From contig JAPKCH010000004.1 in NCBI GenBank assembly GCA_026421185.1, positions 1 through 64,000 of the forward strand: DNA of 64,000 nucleotides, given 5' to 3'. Every line of letters begins with the position of its first letter. Position 1 is the stretch's first letter. The notes beneath the pieces are model-generated. The model was not told the origin of the DNA, searched no databases, and was given only the letters and a program-made list of their open reading frames with translations. Shown piece after piece: positions 42,746 to 53,858 of this stretch. This DNA is from Dehalococcoidia bacterium. GTDB taxonomy: Bacteria > Chloroflexota > Dehalococcoidia > Lucifugimonadales > Lucifugimonadaceae. Made by a program: the position numbers and the translations under genes.

Positions 42746-43897
42746 TTACGGATGCAAAATCACCTTCGTGTAGCCGTCCACTCGCTGGTCGAACTTCTGA
42801 TAAGCCTCTGGAGCTTCATCCAGAGAAACTTCATGCGAAACGACAAAGCTTGGCAGTGCCCGGCCCGAGATGATCAGATCACGCAAATTAGCGTTGTACT
42901 TCTTCACGTTGCACTGCCCGGTTCCCAACCGAATTCCTTTTTCGAATAACTGACCGAAGTTGATAGATAAAGCACCTTTCTTGGCACGCTCATCTACTCC
43001 ACCAGGATCTGAAGGAACATACAAACCTGGAATGCCAAGCGCCCCAGTCGGAGCGACAACGTCGATTAGCTGGTTGAGAACGATGTTCGGCACCTCGTCC
43101 TGCTCACCACCAACCGCTGAAGAACCCGCAGCCGTTGCCTGATACCCAACAGCATCTATGCCCTTGTCGACACCTTCACCATCGAGATGCGCTTTGATCT
43201 GCTCAACAGGGTCAGCATCATCGTAGTTGATCGGTATGGCACCAATTTCGGCAGCCTTATCGAGTCTTTCCTGAACATGATCAACCGCAAATACTTGCGA
43301 AGCACCACGCAATATAGCGCTATACGAAGCCATCAAACCAACAGGACCACACCCGAACACCGCAACACTTTCGCCCGGTATCACACCTGCTAATTCAGTG
43401 CCGTGGTAGCCAGTCGGAAAAATATCGGCCAAAAGCGCGAAATCCGCTTCATGCTCAGTGCCATCAGGCAGCAGAAGACAGTTGAAATCAGCGAACGGAA
43501 CCTGCATCAGCTCCGCCTGTCCACCAACCCACGGGCCCATCGAAACATATCCGTAAGCCCCGCCAGCGAAGCCTGGGTTCACCGTTGTGCAGTAGCCGGT
43601 ATAACCGCCGAGGCAGTTTTTACAGAAACCGCAGGCAACGTTGAACGGCATCACAACACGATCGCCGACCTTACGTTCTTTGACAGCCGGGCCAACTTCA
43701 ACGATCACTCCCATATTCTCGTGCCCAAACACAATACCTGGCGTGGCAGCCGTTCGACCTTCGTACATATGAAGATCGGATCCGCAAATACAAGACGACG
43801 TGATTTTCACAATGGCGTCGTTCGGGTGAAGAATTTGTGGGTCTGGAACCGTTTCAACTGCAACTTTGAATGGCTCTTTGTATACAACCGCTTTCAT
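42746..43897 (-). CDS. Zinc-dependent alcohol dehydrogenase family protein (formaldehyde dehydrogenase-like)
   Basis: MKAVVYKEPFKVAVETVPDP; CICGSDLHMYEG; GHENMGVIVEVG; four-Cys structural zinc region CGFCKNCLGGYTGYC. Confidence 0.92.
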   Translation of the reverse strand: MKAVVYKEPFKVAVETVPDPQILHPNDAIVKITSSCICGSDLHMYEGRTAATPGIVFGHENMGVIVEVGPAVKERKVGDRVVMPFNVACGFCKNCLGGYTGYCTTVNPGFAGGAYGYVSMGPWVGGQAELMQVPFADFNCLLLPDGTEHEADFALLADIFPTGYHGTELAGVIPGESVAVFGCGPVGLMASYSAILRGASQVFAVDHVQERLDKAAEIGAIPINYDDADPVEQIKAHLDGEGVDKGIDAVGYQATAAGSSAVGGEQDEVPNIVLNQLIDVVAPTGALGIPGLYVPSDPGGVDERAKKGALSINFGQLFEKGIRLGTGQCNVKKYNANLRDLIISGRALPSFVVSHEVSLDEAPEAYQKFDQRVDGYTKVILHP

Positions 43898-44132
43898 ACG
43901 AATTCTCCTGCTAATGCTCAGAAATAGACTACCTGCTAGGCACACTATGGTCAGCCTTTTGTCGTTTGTCCATAGAAAAAGGTGCCAAAGAGACGAAACG
44001 AATAAGGCCGTTGTGACGTCAAAATCCTATCCATTATGGAGAGTATTTAGGCCTGTGCTGAGCTAGTTGAAGTACGAGGGATAATGACGGAGGTGGGCAG
44101 GGGCTTGTATATTGCAACATTCAAACGAGCAG

Positions 44133-44188
44133 AATACCCCCTCAACCTAGCCTTCTCCCTAATAGAGAAGGAACTAGGGAAGAGAACA
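44133..44188. repeat. Degenerate dispersed hairpin repeat
   Basis: ccccctcaacctagccttctccctaatagagaaggaactagggaagag; related segments near 61570-61675. Confidence 0.45.
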
Positions 44189-44210
44189 GCCCATTCGGCC
44201 GTTCGCTCCT

Positions 44211-45164
44211 CTAAACCAGACCTGCAGCCCAGTCGCCACCAAGTACGGTTTCGAACATCCCGGCTGACTCATCGTTCCAACCAAAGCGGTTGACGAGATT
44301 CAGACGATAGATGAGTTCGGTAGTGCTGAGACGTGCCGAAAGCGCTTCGTCACTTAAGTCGCCCTGACACAGATCTACGAACGGCTTCATTAGTTCGAGA
44401 TCAAGTGGATCGTCGTAAGTCGCTTCCAACTGTTCAGGAACGAAGTTCCACGGGTGGCGCCAGAACCGCAGCAGCATGTCCAGCTCATAGTCGGCAGGTG
44501 CCATTGCCATTCGATCAAAATCGAGAATTCCAGCTAATCCACCATAGTTGTCGACCAATATATTTCCTAGCCACAGATCACCGTGGCAAAGGACTTTAGG
44601 TCGTTCTTCTAGCGCCTCTGACCACTGAGCAAAAGCTCCCTGGGAGGAAGTTAGCACCCGCCCTGGCACAACGTTGTCTACGCTGCGTAGAGCACGGTTG
44701 AATGACTTCCGAATGTACTGTGCCCAATTATCGGAGTTCGAATGAAGCATCCCTACATCGGGAACGAACTTCTGCATTTGCCCAAGCGCCGTTGCAAGCT
44801 GCTCCGTGAGCTTGACGCGAGCGATCTGATCCAAGCCGGGCCACACGTTGTATCCACTCGATCCGTCGAGGCGAGTGAGAATTACCCATGCCCTGCCTTC
44901 GAGAGCGCCGGTTTCAAGAACTCGTGGAGTGGCGACTCCCGGTATCTCCATTTGGCTTACCGCCAACTCATGACTGAATCGTTCGGGGCGACCAACTTCG
45001 GGGTCGATCTTGATCACAGTCTCGTTGCCTATAAATACCCAAGTGCCGTATCCGAAACCGTAGTCGACATTGCTGCCAAGTTTGTTGGCAGCCCATTCAC
45101 GAACGCGACCAAGCGCGGCATGGTCATCTTTCTCGTAGTTTCGCACCCAGGGATTAATCAGCAT
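44211..45164 (-). CDS. Aminoglycoside phosphotransferase (APH) family kinase
   Basis: VLCHGDLWLGNILVDNYGGLAGILDFDRMAMAPADYELDML. Confidence 0.9.
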   Translation of the reverse strand: MLINPWVRNYEKDDHAALGRVREWAANKLGSNVDYGFGYGTWVFIGNETVIKIDPEVGRPERFSHELAVSQMEIPGVATPRVLETGALEGRAWVILTRLDGSSGYNVWPGLDQIARVKLTEQLATALGQMQKFVPDVGMLHSNSDNWAQYIRKSFNRALRSVDNVVPGRVLTSSQGAFAQWSEALEERPKVLCHGDLWLGNILVDNYGGLAGILDFDRMAMAPADYELDMLLRFWRHPWNFVPEQLEATYDDPLDLELMKPFVDLCQGDLSDEALSARLSTTELIYRLNLVNRFGWNDESAGMFETVLGGDWAAGLV

Positions 45165-45358
45165 TGCTAAATACAAGTGTAGCGAGGCAATGATGCGGCT
45201 GTGTTTTGAAGTCCTCTCGATTAGGGAGTGGGTTGTAGGCGGGTTTAATCGATAGGAAGGCAACTCGTTGATTCAGCCAAACGATCCGGTCAATCCTCTA
45301 ACTCACCCCTCCAGCTATTAAAAGAAGGAGGACTTATGCAGACATAGCCCGAACGAAA

Positions 45359-46204
45359 CTACTCAGCAGGTTTGAATGCTCGAAGAGTGAGATCAATCAT
45401 CGACGAACGCCAGACTTCGGCTCCGCCACCGCTTTTGTTTTCCTTGAGAATCTCGACAAGTTCAAATCCGGTTTCTTTAACCAAGGCTAGATAGTCACTC
45501 ATCACAGCAGCACCAGCGACACACGAAACCCACTCAGCTGCCGAGTTTCTAACTTCCTCCGTAAGAGGTTTATCGGTAACCATGTCGGAAATAACGAACC
45601 GACCACCCGGCTTCAATATTCGCATAATCTCTGAGAACACACGTTCCTTCTGTTCCGACAGCGCGATGACGCAGTTCGAAATAACCAGATCCACAGAGTT
45701 GTCCTGCTGAGGAATCTGCTCGATGTGACCTAGCTTGAAAACAACATTCGTAGTCTCGAGTTTTTCTGCGTTCGTACGCGCAAGTTCGAGCATGCGAGGA
45801 GTCATATCTATCCCGATAACCAAACCCGTAGGTCCGACTTCTTTGGAAGCAAGGAAACAGTCGATACCGCCCCCCGAACCAAGATCGAGAACAGTCTCAG
45901 CAGTCTTGGCGTCGGCGATGCCAACCGGATTTCCACAACCAGCCGAAGCGCCAGCAGCAGCAGCAGGTAAAACAGCCCGTTGCTCTTCGGTGTAGAACCT
46001 GTCAGTCGCTTTCGTGTTCGACGAAACACGCTCCCCAGCACGTTCAGCAAGTGTCCCGTAATGATGCTGCACAGCCGTGGTAATCGAATCGAGCTGAGCG
46101 TGCGTTATCTCGGCGGTCGGATCTCCACAGCACGAAGCATCTTCACCGCAACAAGCCTCACCGGCGTCGATAGGGCTCAGTGTTCCAAATCGGTTGTTCG
46201 TCAT
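45359..46204 (-). CDS. arsM: Arsenite methyltransferase
   Basis: N-terminal CCGEDASCCG; GCGNPV; VLDLGSGGGIDCFLAS; ISNCVIAL; WVSCVAGA (three conserved Cys sites). Confidence 0.9.
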   Translation of the reverse strand: MTNNRFGTLSPIDAGEACCGEDASCCGDPTAEITHAQLDSITTAVQHHYGTLAERAGERVSSNTKATDRFYTEEQRAVLPAAAAGASAGCGNPVGIADAKTAETVLDLGSGGGIDCFLASKEVGPTGLVIGIDMTPRMLELARTNAEKLETTNVVFKLGHIEQIPQQDNSVDLVISNCVIALSEQKERVFSEIMRILKPGGRFVISDMVTDKPLTEEVRNSAAEWVSCVAGAAVMSDYLALVKETGFELVEILKENKSGGGAEVWRSSMIDLTLRAFKPAE

Positions 46205-47043
46205 TTTCTCAGTCTCCTATAATTCTGGAATCGATAACCGTTATCGTGCAGTAGGCCGTCTCAACGCCCGTCTCTTTCACCGTTTTTTCAAGTTGCGGTA
46301 GTATGTTAGACCACGCCTGATCCGAAGCTCGGTTTGCCTCAGTTAAAGCGAGTAGTTCTTTCGCTTTCGGTCGTTGAGCACGACCGATTCCATCTCCACG
46401 TAATCGCCAGTCTCTAACTCCTTCAAAATTGGGGCGGTCATGGCGTCAGCCGGTCGTGCATCACCGCAAAGTACGATTCGGGTGCGGATCTAATATCCGT
46501 GCATCGGCTCGTTGCTCAGCTGTTGCAACATAAAGAACCTAAGAAGGCTTTTACGGTTGAGTGACTACCAGTAGTCTAATCGATACTCGCTAGATCATTT
46601 AGCGGTTTAGTTTTTGTGGTAATTTTCTTCTCATTCGCAGCGATTTGATCACTGTAAGGACAATATATCGCACTCGAACCGCGACACTAACGATGACACG
46701 CAGCACTGTCATTTCCATAAACGAAGAATACGTAACGTGACAATCTGCCCAAACAAACAATCCAACTTGCGACTACGGACATGTCGTCCACGTCTCCGTC
46801 AACTCCGGCGCAGGAACATAGTGTTGTAATCGCCCAATAATTGCCAAGCCGTTCCTTCTCGGAATGAGAAAACTGGCGGTTCAATCCTAATATTTCGCAG
46901 CATCAATGATGAGAAATTGAACCTTAAACGGTCTTAAGCCAAGTCCACTCTTCCCGTGGAAGCTATAATCCGCACACCGCTTTTAGTGGCGCATCGTCGT
47001 CACGCAATTCCGAGACCTGTCGAGCACCACTCTTCGCCTTTAT

Positions 47044-49968
47044 ATGACCACTTCTAAAGCAAACTCCGACGACCAACTCTTCCTCCTTATCGACGGTCAC
47101 GCAATAGTGTTCCGAGCATGGTTCGCCATGCGCGACCACTTGATCACTGCGTCAGGACAGAACACAACGGGTGCCAGCGGGTTCATGACGATGTTCCTTA
47201 AAACGATTCGAGAGCAAAATCCCACTCATATCGCAGTTACTTTCGACACAAAGGCTCCAACCTTCCGAAAAGAGATGTTCCCTGCATACAAGGCTCAACG
47301 AAAACCGGTCGATCCTGCCCTTCATGAGCAGATCCCAATTCTCAAAGAAATCCTCGAACCTATGGGCGTACCCGTGTTCGAGTACCCGGGATTTGAAGCC
47401 GACGACCTCATCGGAACGCTCTCAAAACAGGCATCTGCACAGGGAATCAAAACGCTGATTCTTACTGGTGATGCCGACCAGCTACAGCTAGTCGATGAAT
47501 ACACATCGCTCCTGATGTACACCGGATTCGGCGATATGCGAACGTACGATCCAGTCGGTGTTGCCGACAAGTACGACGGTCTTGGACCTGAGTACGTCGC
47601 CGAGATAAAGGCACTCGAAGGCGACTCATCCGACAACATCCCCGGCGTGCCGGGAGTCGGAAAGAAATCAGCTCGCGCCGTGCTCACAAAGCTCGGTCAC
47701 TTCCCATCATTGTTCAGTCATCTCGAAGAGGTCGAAAAAATCGAAGGACTCCGTGGCGCCAAGCGCACGATGACCCTCCTCAAAGAGCATCGCGAAACCG
47801 CTGCGACCGCGCTGGTGCTTACAACTATCGTTCGTGACGTTCCTGTTGAGTTCAGCGAATCTGATTCCAAGTTCGGTGATTTCGACCGCGGAGCGGTTAT
47901 CAAGAAGCTCATGGAATACGAGATGCGGATCGTGGCCAACCGCTTGCCGCAAGCCGGAGCTGAATCCTCATCACTAGCTACTAGTTCTGCTGACTTAGAA
48001 GCAGCTCCCGGCTGGGAACCGAACGAAGCTCCAGCGGTTACTGCTTCTGGCCAGATGGACATGATGGGCGAGGGCGAACCAGTCGAAGCCTCGACCACAC
48101 CTGAGCCGCCAAAGCCACTCGGGAAGTACGAAATCGTGAGCGACATGGCTGGGCTCAACTCAATGATTGACGCTCTTCGTACCAAAGGAGAATTTGCTTT
48201 CGACACCGAAACAACGGGGCTCAATTCGATGACAGCCGACTTAGTGGGTCTTTCCTTCTCAATCAAGTCAGAACATGCCTGGTACGTGGCGGTGGGTCAC
48301 AACGAAGGCGATCAAGTTCCGTTTGCTGAAGGACTCAATGCTCTTCGAGCACTATTCGAAGACGATTCGATCAAGAAGATCGCCCACAATGCCAACTTCG
48401 ACATGATGGTGTTGCAAACGGCTGGCATCACGCTGAAAAACCTGTCATTCGACACAATGATCGCAGCAGCACTTTGCGGCAGGCGTGCGTTTGGTCTTAA
48501 GCAGCTTTCTCTCGAACTGTTCCAAGCTGAAATGACCGAAATAAAGACACTTATTGGCGTCGGTAAAAAACAGATAACGATGGCAGCAGTGCCGATCGAT
48601 CTGGCAGGCCCATATGCCGCAGCTGATGCCGATTTCACTTGGAGGTTATACAAACATTTTGAACATGAAATCGATGAACACGAAGCACGTTATGTGAACG
48701 AAGAAGTCGAGCTTCCGCTTCTGCCAGTCATCATCGATATGCAGCGTAACGGCATGATGATCGACAAAGCGGCACTTGCCGAAATGTCGGAGCAACTAGG
48801 AGCCGACGTCGAACAGATCAAACAAGCTGCTACAGCTGTAATCGGTGGCAGGGAATTAAACCTTGCTTCGAATCAACAAGTAGCCGCCCTGCTCATCAAC
48901 GAACTCGGTGCACCAAAAACTCGCAAAACAAAAACCGGTTACTCGATGGACGCCAACGCCCTCGAGAAAATTTCTGAAACAACCGGACTCGATGACCGTA
49001 TTTACCAGATCGCTGACGGCGTTCTGAAATTCCGTGAACTGTCAAAGCTAAAATCAACATATGTAGACGCTTTACCTGAGCTAGTGAACTCCGCGACGGG
49101 TCGAGTGCACACAAGCTTCAATCAGGTTGGTTCAGCGACGGGTCGACTCTCAAGCACTGATCCCAACGTGCAGAACATTCCGGTTCGCACGGAACTAGGC
49201 AGAAAAGTTCGAAAAGCTTTCATCGCCGATTCCGCAAATGGCTGGCAGTTCTTAGCTGCCGACTACTCGCAGATTGAACTACGAATTCTTGCTCACTTAT
49301 CTCAAGAGCCAGGATTGCTCGCAGCGTTCCACAAAGGTGAAGATATTCACGCCGCGACCGCACGAGCAATGTACGGCGTCGAAGATGTCAGCATTGACCA
49401 ACGTCGTATCGCCAAGATTTTAAACTTTGGCGTGATCTACGGATTGGGTCCAGTCGGAGTAGCACGACAGACCGACCTCACCCGTAAGCAGGGTCAGGAA
49501 TTTATCGATCTCTACTTCGGAAAATATCCGGGAATTCGTGACTATATCGAGGAAGTAAAGCAGTCGGCACGTGACAATGGTTACGCCGAAACTATCACGG
49601 GACGAAGACGCTATCTACCAGACATAAACGCCGGACACCCCGGTCACCGTGCCGCTGCTGAACGTGTGTCGGTGAACATGCCGATTCAGGGCACGGCAGC
49701 CGATGTGATCAAGCTGGCGATGGTCAACATTTCAAATGAGATGAAGACTCAAAAGATGCAATCTAAAATGTCGATTCAGGTTCACGATGAGTTGATTTTC
49801 GAGATAGCTCCCGGTGAGCTAATGGAAATGCAGATGATAGTCACGTCCATGATGCCCGCCGCAATGGACCTCGATGTACCACTTCTAGTTGAAGCCAAAA
49901 CAGGCCCAACTTGGGGCGACATGGATTCAGTAGACCATGGTGCCATTGGCGCGCCATCAGGAACTTGA
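47044..49968 (+). CDS. polA: DNA polymerase I
   Basis: 5'-nuclease domain; FAFDTETTGLNS 3'-5' exonuclease motif; DYSQIELRILAHLSQ; QVHDELIFE. Confidence 0.98.
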   Translation: MTTSKANSDDQLFLLIDGHAIVFRAWFAMRDHLITASGQNTTGASGFMTMFLKTIREQNPTHIAVTFDTKAPTFRKEMFPAYKAQRKPVDPALHEQIPILKEILEPMGVPVFEYPGFEADDLIGTLSKQASAQGIKTLILTGDADQLQLVDEYTSLLMYTGFGDMRTYDPVGVADKYDGLGPEYVAEIKALEGDSSDNIPGVPGVGKKSARAVLTKLGHFPSLFSHLEEVEKIEGLRGAKRTMTLLKEHRETAATALVLTTIVRDVPVEFSESDSKFGDFDRGAVIKKLMEYEMRIVANRLPQAGAESSSLATSSADLEAAPGWEPNEAPAVTASGQMDMMGEGEPVEASTTPEPPKPLGKYEIVSDMAGLNSMIDALRTKGEFAFDTETTGLNSMTADLVGLSFSIKSEHAWYVAVGHNEGDQVPFAEGLNALRALFEDDSIKKIAHNANFDMMVLQTAGITLKNLSFDTMIAAALCGRRAFGLKQLSLELFQAEMTEIKTLIGVGKKQITMAAVPIDLAGPYAAADADFTWRLYKHFEHEIDEHEARYVNEEVELPLLPVIIDMQRNGMMIDKAALAEMSEQLGADVEQIKQAATAVIGGRELNLASNQQVAALLINELGAPKTRKTKTGYSMDANALEKISETTGLDDRIYQIADGVLKFRELSKLKSTYVDALPELVNSATGRVHTSFNQVGSATGRLSSTDPNVQNIPVRTELGRKVRKAFIADSANGWQFLAADYSQIELRILAHLSQEPGLLAAFHKGEDIHAATARAMYGVEDVSIDQRRIAKILNFGVIYGLGPVGVARQTDLTRKQGQEFIDLYFGKYPGIRDYIEEVKQSARDNGYAETITGRRRYLPDINAGHPGHRAAAERVSVNMPIQGTAADVIKLAMVNISNEMKTQKMQSKMSIQVHDELIFEIAPGELMEMQMIVTSMMPAAMDLDVPLLVEAKTGPTWGDMDSVDHGAIGAPSGT

Positions 49969-50122
49969 ATGAAATCATCATATTGCCGCAACGAATAATG
50001 CCATCCTGAGACTCTCAAAGGACGGTATTTCGGGAAGCACTCGTCATCGTTGAGTCCTCGTTTAGTTGTTGTCCTCTGAGAACCTAAGGATGACGCCTAA
50101 TAGATGAGAGCGTCTGTAAACA

Positions 50123-50935
50123 ATGCCTGAGTTACCTGAAGTCGAATCGCTGCGCCGCTACCTCATACGAGAGGGCATCGTCGGTCGTACCTTCGATCAG
50201 ATCGTACTAGAAGACAAGCCAAGTCCGATATCTGGCACAGGCGCCATCTCACGCATCGCCAACGTTAAGGGCAGAAAAATAAAAAGCCTCGAACGTCGTG
50301 GCAAGCAAATCGTTGCAGTGCTCGACGGTGGCGTTATGGGTCTCCACATGGGCATGACCGGGCAACTAAACGTACTAGGTAGCGATGAGTCAGCTCCCCG
50401 ATTCACCCGAGCGTTGTTCACTCTAACCAACGACTTACGAATAGCTCTAGTCGATCCTAGACGCTGGGCGAAACTCCAGTATTTTGAAACTCTCAATCAA
50501 GCGCTAAAAGGGCTTGGCCCAGATGCGCTAGACCCAGATCTCACTGGTGACCGTTTCGTTCAAAGCTTTCGAGGAAGAACAGCGCAAATCAAACCGTTAC
50601 TTCTCAACCAATCGATCATCGCAGGTGTCGGAAATATTTATGCAGATGAATCGCTTCACAGAGTAAAAATTTCACCTGATCGGCGAGCGGACGATATCCC
50701 TACAGATTCATATAAGGCTCTGCTGTTAGCAATTCGAGAATCACTCGAACACGCCCTAGCATTCATTCAGAGCAACCTTGATGATCGAGGGCGGCCATAC
50801 ATCGTCGATGCACATGACGAGCGCATGCATCTACTTAGGAAGCCTGGATCGTTTTGCCCGCGCTGTGAAATCCCGTTGGTAACTCAGAAATTCAGCGGGC
50901 GCACAGCGTACTTCTGCTCCAACTGTCAAAAGTGA
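50123..50935 (+). CDS. mutM: Formamidopyrimidine-DNA glycosylase
   Basis: MPELPEVESLRRYL; GVGNIYADESL; zinc finger FCPRCEIPLVTQKFSGRTAYFCSNCQK. Confidence 0.96.
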   Translation: MPELPEVESLRRYLIREGIVGRTFDQIVLEDKPSPISGTGAISRIANVKGRKIKSLERRGKQIVAVLDGGVMGLHMGMTGQLNVLGSDESAPRFTRALFTLTNDLRIALVDPRRWAKLQYFETLNQALKGLGPDALDPDLTGDRFVQSFRGRTAQIKPLLLNQSIIAGVGNIYADESLHRVKISPDRRADDIPTDSYKALLLAIRESLEHALAFIQSNLDDRGRPYIVDAHDERMHLLRKPGSFCPRCEIPLVTQKFSGRTAYFCSNCQK

Positions 50936-50947
50936 GTAAGCAACGAT

Positions 50948-51130
50948 CTAGTTAAAGCACACATGATCTATATCGTCGGCTTTCCTAGCACGCAGGCGAT
51001 CACGAATCGTCACCCATAAAAGCAAAGCATCACCAACAAAAACTACAGCTTAACCGGCTGCGTAGAGAATCAAAGATTCTTCGGTGGTGATCAACACAAC
51101 GGTTCCCATAACCTCAAACATGGCACCAGC
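50948..51130 (-). pseudogene. Possible membrane-protein remnant with internal stop
   Basis: AGAMFEVMGTVVLITTEESLILYAAG*AVVFVGDALLLWVTIRDRLRARKADDIDHVCFN*: two hydrophobic helices split by TAA; family not identified. Confidence 0.35.
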
Positions 51131-51395
51131 AAAAAATAATCCACATGCCCGATATTTCTAGAAACCGATTAATGGCTACCCCCTAGCAAGTCACGTCGTA
51201 TCTATCCGTCACACAGTCAAATTTACAATTGCGATGGCGAGAACTACACTCTCCAAATTCAGTATTTATCACTGAAAATCACATCAATAGATCAGATCAC
51301 TGAGGAAATCGTAGCTTTTACAGTTTCAGATAAGCATCGATTGCTATTAGACTTATCTTCTGTGCGGTTTCATATCGAAACCTCGGTACCTCTGC

Positions 51396-51485
51396 GGAGG
51401 GGTGGCAGAGCGGTTGAATGCGCTTGTCTTGAAAACAAGTATGGCGGTAACGTCATCGCAGGTTCGAATCCTGTCCCCTCCGCCA
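51396..51485 (+). tRNA. tRNA-Ser (anticodon UGA), CCA encoded
   Basis: ggagggg acceptor pairs with cccctcc; anticodon arm cttgt-cttgaaa-acaag; long variable arm; ggttcgaatcc T-arm; gcca 3' end. Confidence 0.97.
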
Positions 51486-51577
51486 CATTTCTCTCTCCGA
51501 TAATCGGACTCTCAGAAAACGCTACGGTACGTAGAAAGAGCATCTTGGTAGCATTCAAGCGTTCGAACATATCGAAT

Positions 51578-51622
51578 AAATAGCTCGAATTCGCTTATTG
51601 CGGGTTCGAGCTATTTTAATTT
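51578..51622 (+). terminator. Rho-independent terminator after tRNA-Ser
   Basis: aaatagctcgaa ... ttcgagctattttaattt. Confidence 0.7.
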
Positions 51623-51787
51623 CTCTCACAATCTAGTCTAGATCAGTCTCGGAACCAGCTTATTCGTAGACACTGACCACTGCCCTCGGTACGATGATTT
51701 GCGGTCCTGAATAAAAGGACTCACCCATACGAAGCAATTTCGGCAATATTCGTGTGGTCGCTAATAATCAGAAGCGAGTAATCGTTC

Positions 51788-52966
51788 GTGAATATCCACG
51801 AGTATCAAGCGAAGGCAATCCTCGATAAATTCGGAGTCCCAACTCCGAAAGCAGAGGTAGCGTCCACCCCCGCAGAAGCAAAAGAGATCGCTTCACGCAT
51901 CGGTGGACGAGTAGTCGTAAAAGCGCAAGTTCATGCAGGTGGTCGAGGCAAGGTTGGCGGTGTAAAGCTGGTCAACTCACCAGAAGAGGCTGAACAAGTA
52001 GCAGCATCACTTCTCGGCACACGTCTAGTCACCAACCAAACCGGTGCCAACGGTGTACCTGTCGACAAGGTTATGATCGCCGAAACGCTCGACATTAAAG
52101 ACGAGCTATATATATCGATCGTTATCGACGGTGACATCGGTGCGCCTCTCGTAATGGCAAGCACTGAAGGTGGCATGGATATAGAGGAAGTTGCAGAGTC
52201 AACTCCGGAAAAGATCTTCCGAGTCGCTGGTGACCCACTCATAGGACTCACCACGTACCACGCTCGTGATATAGCCCTCGCCCTTGGCGTTCCTGCCAAA
52301 GCAGTACGAGCAACCACGAAGCTAATAACCGATCTCTACAACGTATTTGTAGAAAACGATTGTTCGCTTGTTGAGATCAATCCACTCGTTGTTACTGAAG
52401 ACGATCAGGTCATCGCTCTCGATGCCAAAATCAACCTCGAAGACGATGCACTTTTCCGCCACCCGGAACTAGCCAAACTTCGTGACCCCAACCAGCAGGA
52501 CCCGCTAGAACAGCGCTCTGACAAAGCCGAGCTCGCCTACGTCAAACTCGAAGGTGGACGAGTTGGCTGCATGGTCAACGGCGCAGGTCTTGCAATGGCA
52601 ACAATGGATATCACGAAGGCAGCAGGTGCCGACCCTGCCAACTTCCTCGACATTGGTGGTTCAGCCGATCAGGCTCGAATTGAAGAAGCTTTCAAGATCA
52701 TCATCGGCGATGACGATGTTGAAATGATTCTCGTGAACCTATTCGCAGGAATCGCCCGCTCCGACATTGTCGCTCAGGGGATTGTTGCAGCAGCAAAAGA
52801 AACCAACGCCTCCGTGCCTATGGTGGTCGCAATGCGAGGAACCAACGCCAAAGAGGGAATAAAAATCCTCGCCGACTCTGGTCTCAACATCACGGGCGCT
52901 CCCGATCTTGCTGGAGCAGCTGAAGTTTTGAAAGCAAAATTACTAGAACTTGGGAGCTCCAACTAA
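51788..52966 (+). CDS. sucC: Succinyl-CoA ligase [ADP-forming] beta subunit
   Basis: [51 protein letters not shown]. Confidence 0.98.
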   Translation: MNIHEYQAKAILDKFGVPTPKAEVASTPAEAKEIASRIGGRVVVKAQVHAGGRGKVGGVKLVNSPEEAEQVAASLLGTRLVTNQTGANGVPVDKVMIAETLDIKDELYISIVIDGDIGAPLVMASTEGGMDIEEVAESTPEKIFRVAGDPLIGLTTYHARDIALALGVPAKAVRATTKLITDLYNVFVENDCSLVEINPLVVTEDDQVIALDAKINLEDDALFRHPELAKLRDPNQQDPLEQRSDKAELAYVKLEGGRVGCMVNGAGLAMATMDITKAAGADPANFLDIGGSADQARIEEAFKIIIGDDDVEMILVNLFAGIARSDIVAQGIVAAAKETNASVPMVVAMRGTNAKEGIKILADSGLNITGAPDLAGAAEVLKAKLLELGSSN

Positions 52967-53838
52967 TGTCTATTCTTGTTGGAGAGAACACTCGTCTCCT
53001 AGTTCAAGGTCTCGGTCGAGACGGTAGCTTTCAGGCAAACCGTACTCGTGAATACGGAACCAATATGGTCGCAGCGGTTCACCCTGGTCGTGACGGCACG
53101 AAATTTGAAGATGAAGTTCCTTACTTCTCAACAGTTTCTAAGGCAGTTGAAGAAACCGGCGCAAACACCGGTGTAATCTTCGTTCCTGCGCCGTTCGCTA
53201 TGGACGCCATCATCGAGCAGGTTGATGCGGGTCTCGAACTCGTAGTCTGCATTACCGAAGGCGTTCCAGTGCTCGACATGGTGAAAGTCATGGCGTACAT
53301 CAAGGACAAGACAACCCGACTCATCGGCTCAAACTGCCCCGGTGTCCTAAGCCCGGCATCGAAAGCCAAGGTTGGAATCGTTCCCGGCAACATCGTTCAG
53401 CCCGGCAACGTAGGAGTTGTATCACGCTCTGGCACGCTCACCTACGAAGCAATTGCACAGCTAGTGCAGCACGGCATGGGTCAGTCGACCTGTGTTGGTA
53501 TTGGTGGCGACCCGGTTCACGGCACGACGTTTACCGACGTACTTGAACTGTTCCAGGCCGACGACGAAACCGAAGCAATTGTGCTTATCGGTGAAATCGG
53601 TGGCATCCGCGAACAGCTTGCTGCTGATTACATCAAAGAACACGTAACCAAGCCTGTCGTAGCAGCCATCGCTGGCTCGTCGGCTCCTGCTGGTAAGCGC
53701 ATGGGCCATGCCGGTGCGATTATCACCGGTAAGGCAGCGCTTGCTTCCGAGAAGAACAAGGCACTTGAAGCTGCTGGTGTTCACGTTGTTGAATCACCAG
53801 CACTAATCGGAGCCAAGATGAAGGAAGTGCTCGGCTAA
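52966..53838 (+). CDS. sucD: Succinyl-CoA ligase alpha subunit
   Basis: [42 protein letters not shown]. Confidence 0.97.
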   Translation: MSILVGENTRLLVQGLGRDGSFQANRTREYGTNMVAAVHPGRDGTKFEDEVPYFSTVSKAVEETGANTGVIFVPAPFAMDAIIEQVDAGLELVVCITEGVPVLDMVKVMAYIKDKTTRLIGSNCPGVLSPASKAKVGIVPGNIVQPGNVGVVSRSGTLTYEAIAQLVQHGMGQSTCVGIGGDPVHGTTFTDVLELFQADDETEAIVLIGEIGGIREQLAADYIKEHVTKPVVAAIAGSSAPAGKRMGHAGAIITGKAALASEKNKALEAAGVHVVESPALIGAKMKEVLG

Positions 53839-53858
53839 ATACCGGGCAACCGTTCCTC

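Noticed and set aside
43403-43927. 174-aa + strand ORF across the alcohol dehydrogenase
   Set aside because: Antisense to a well-supported Zn-dehydrogenase; no motifs
44211-45164. APH-family gene as an antibiotic-resistance determinant
   Set aside because: The family also phosphorylates many small metabolites; no resistance context or mobile element nearby
47718-48266. 182-aa minus-strand ORF in polA
   Set aside because: Antisense shadow of the polA coding frame
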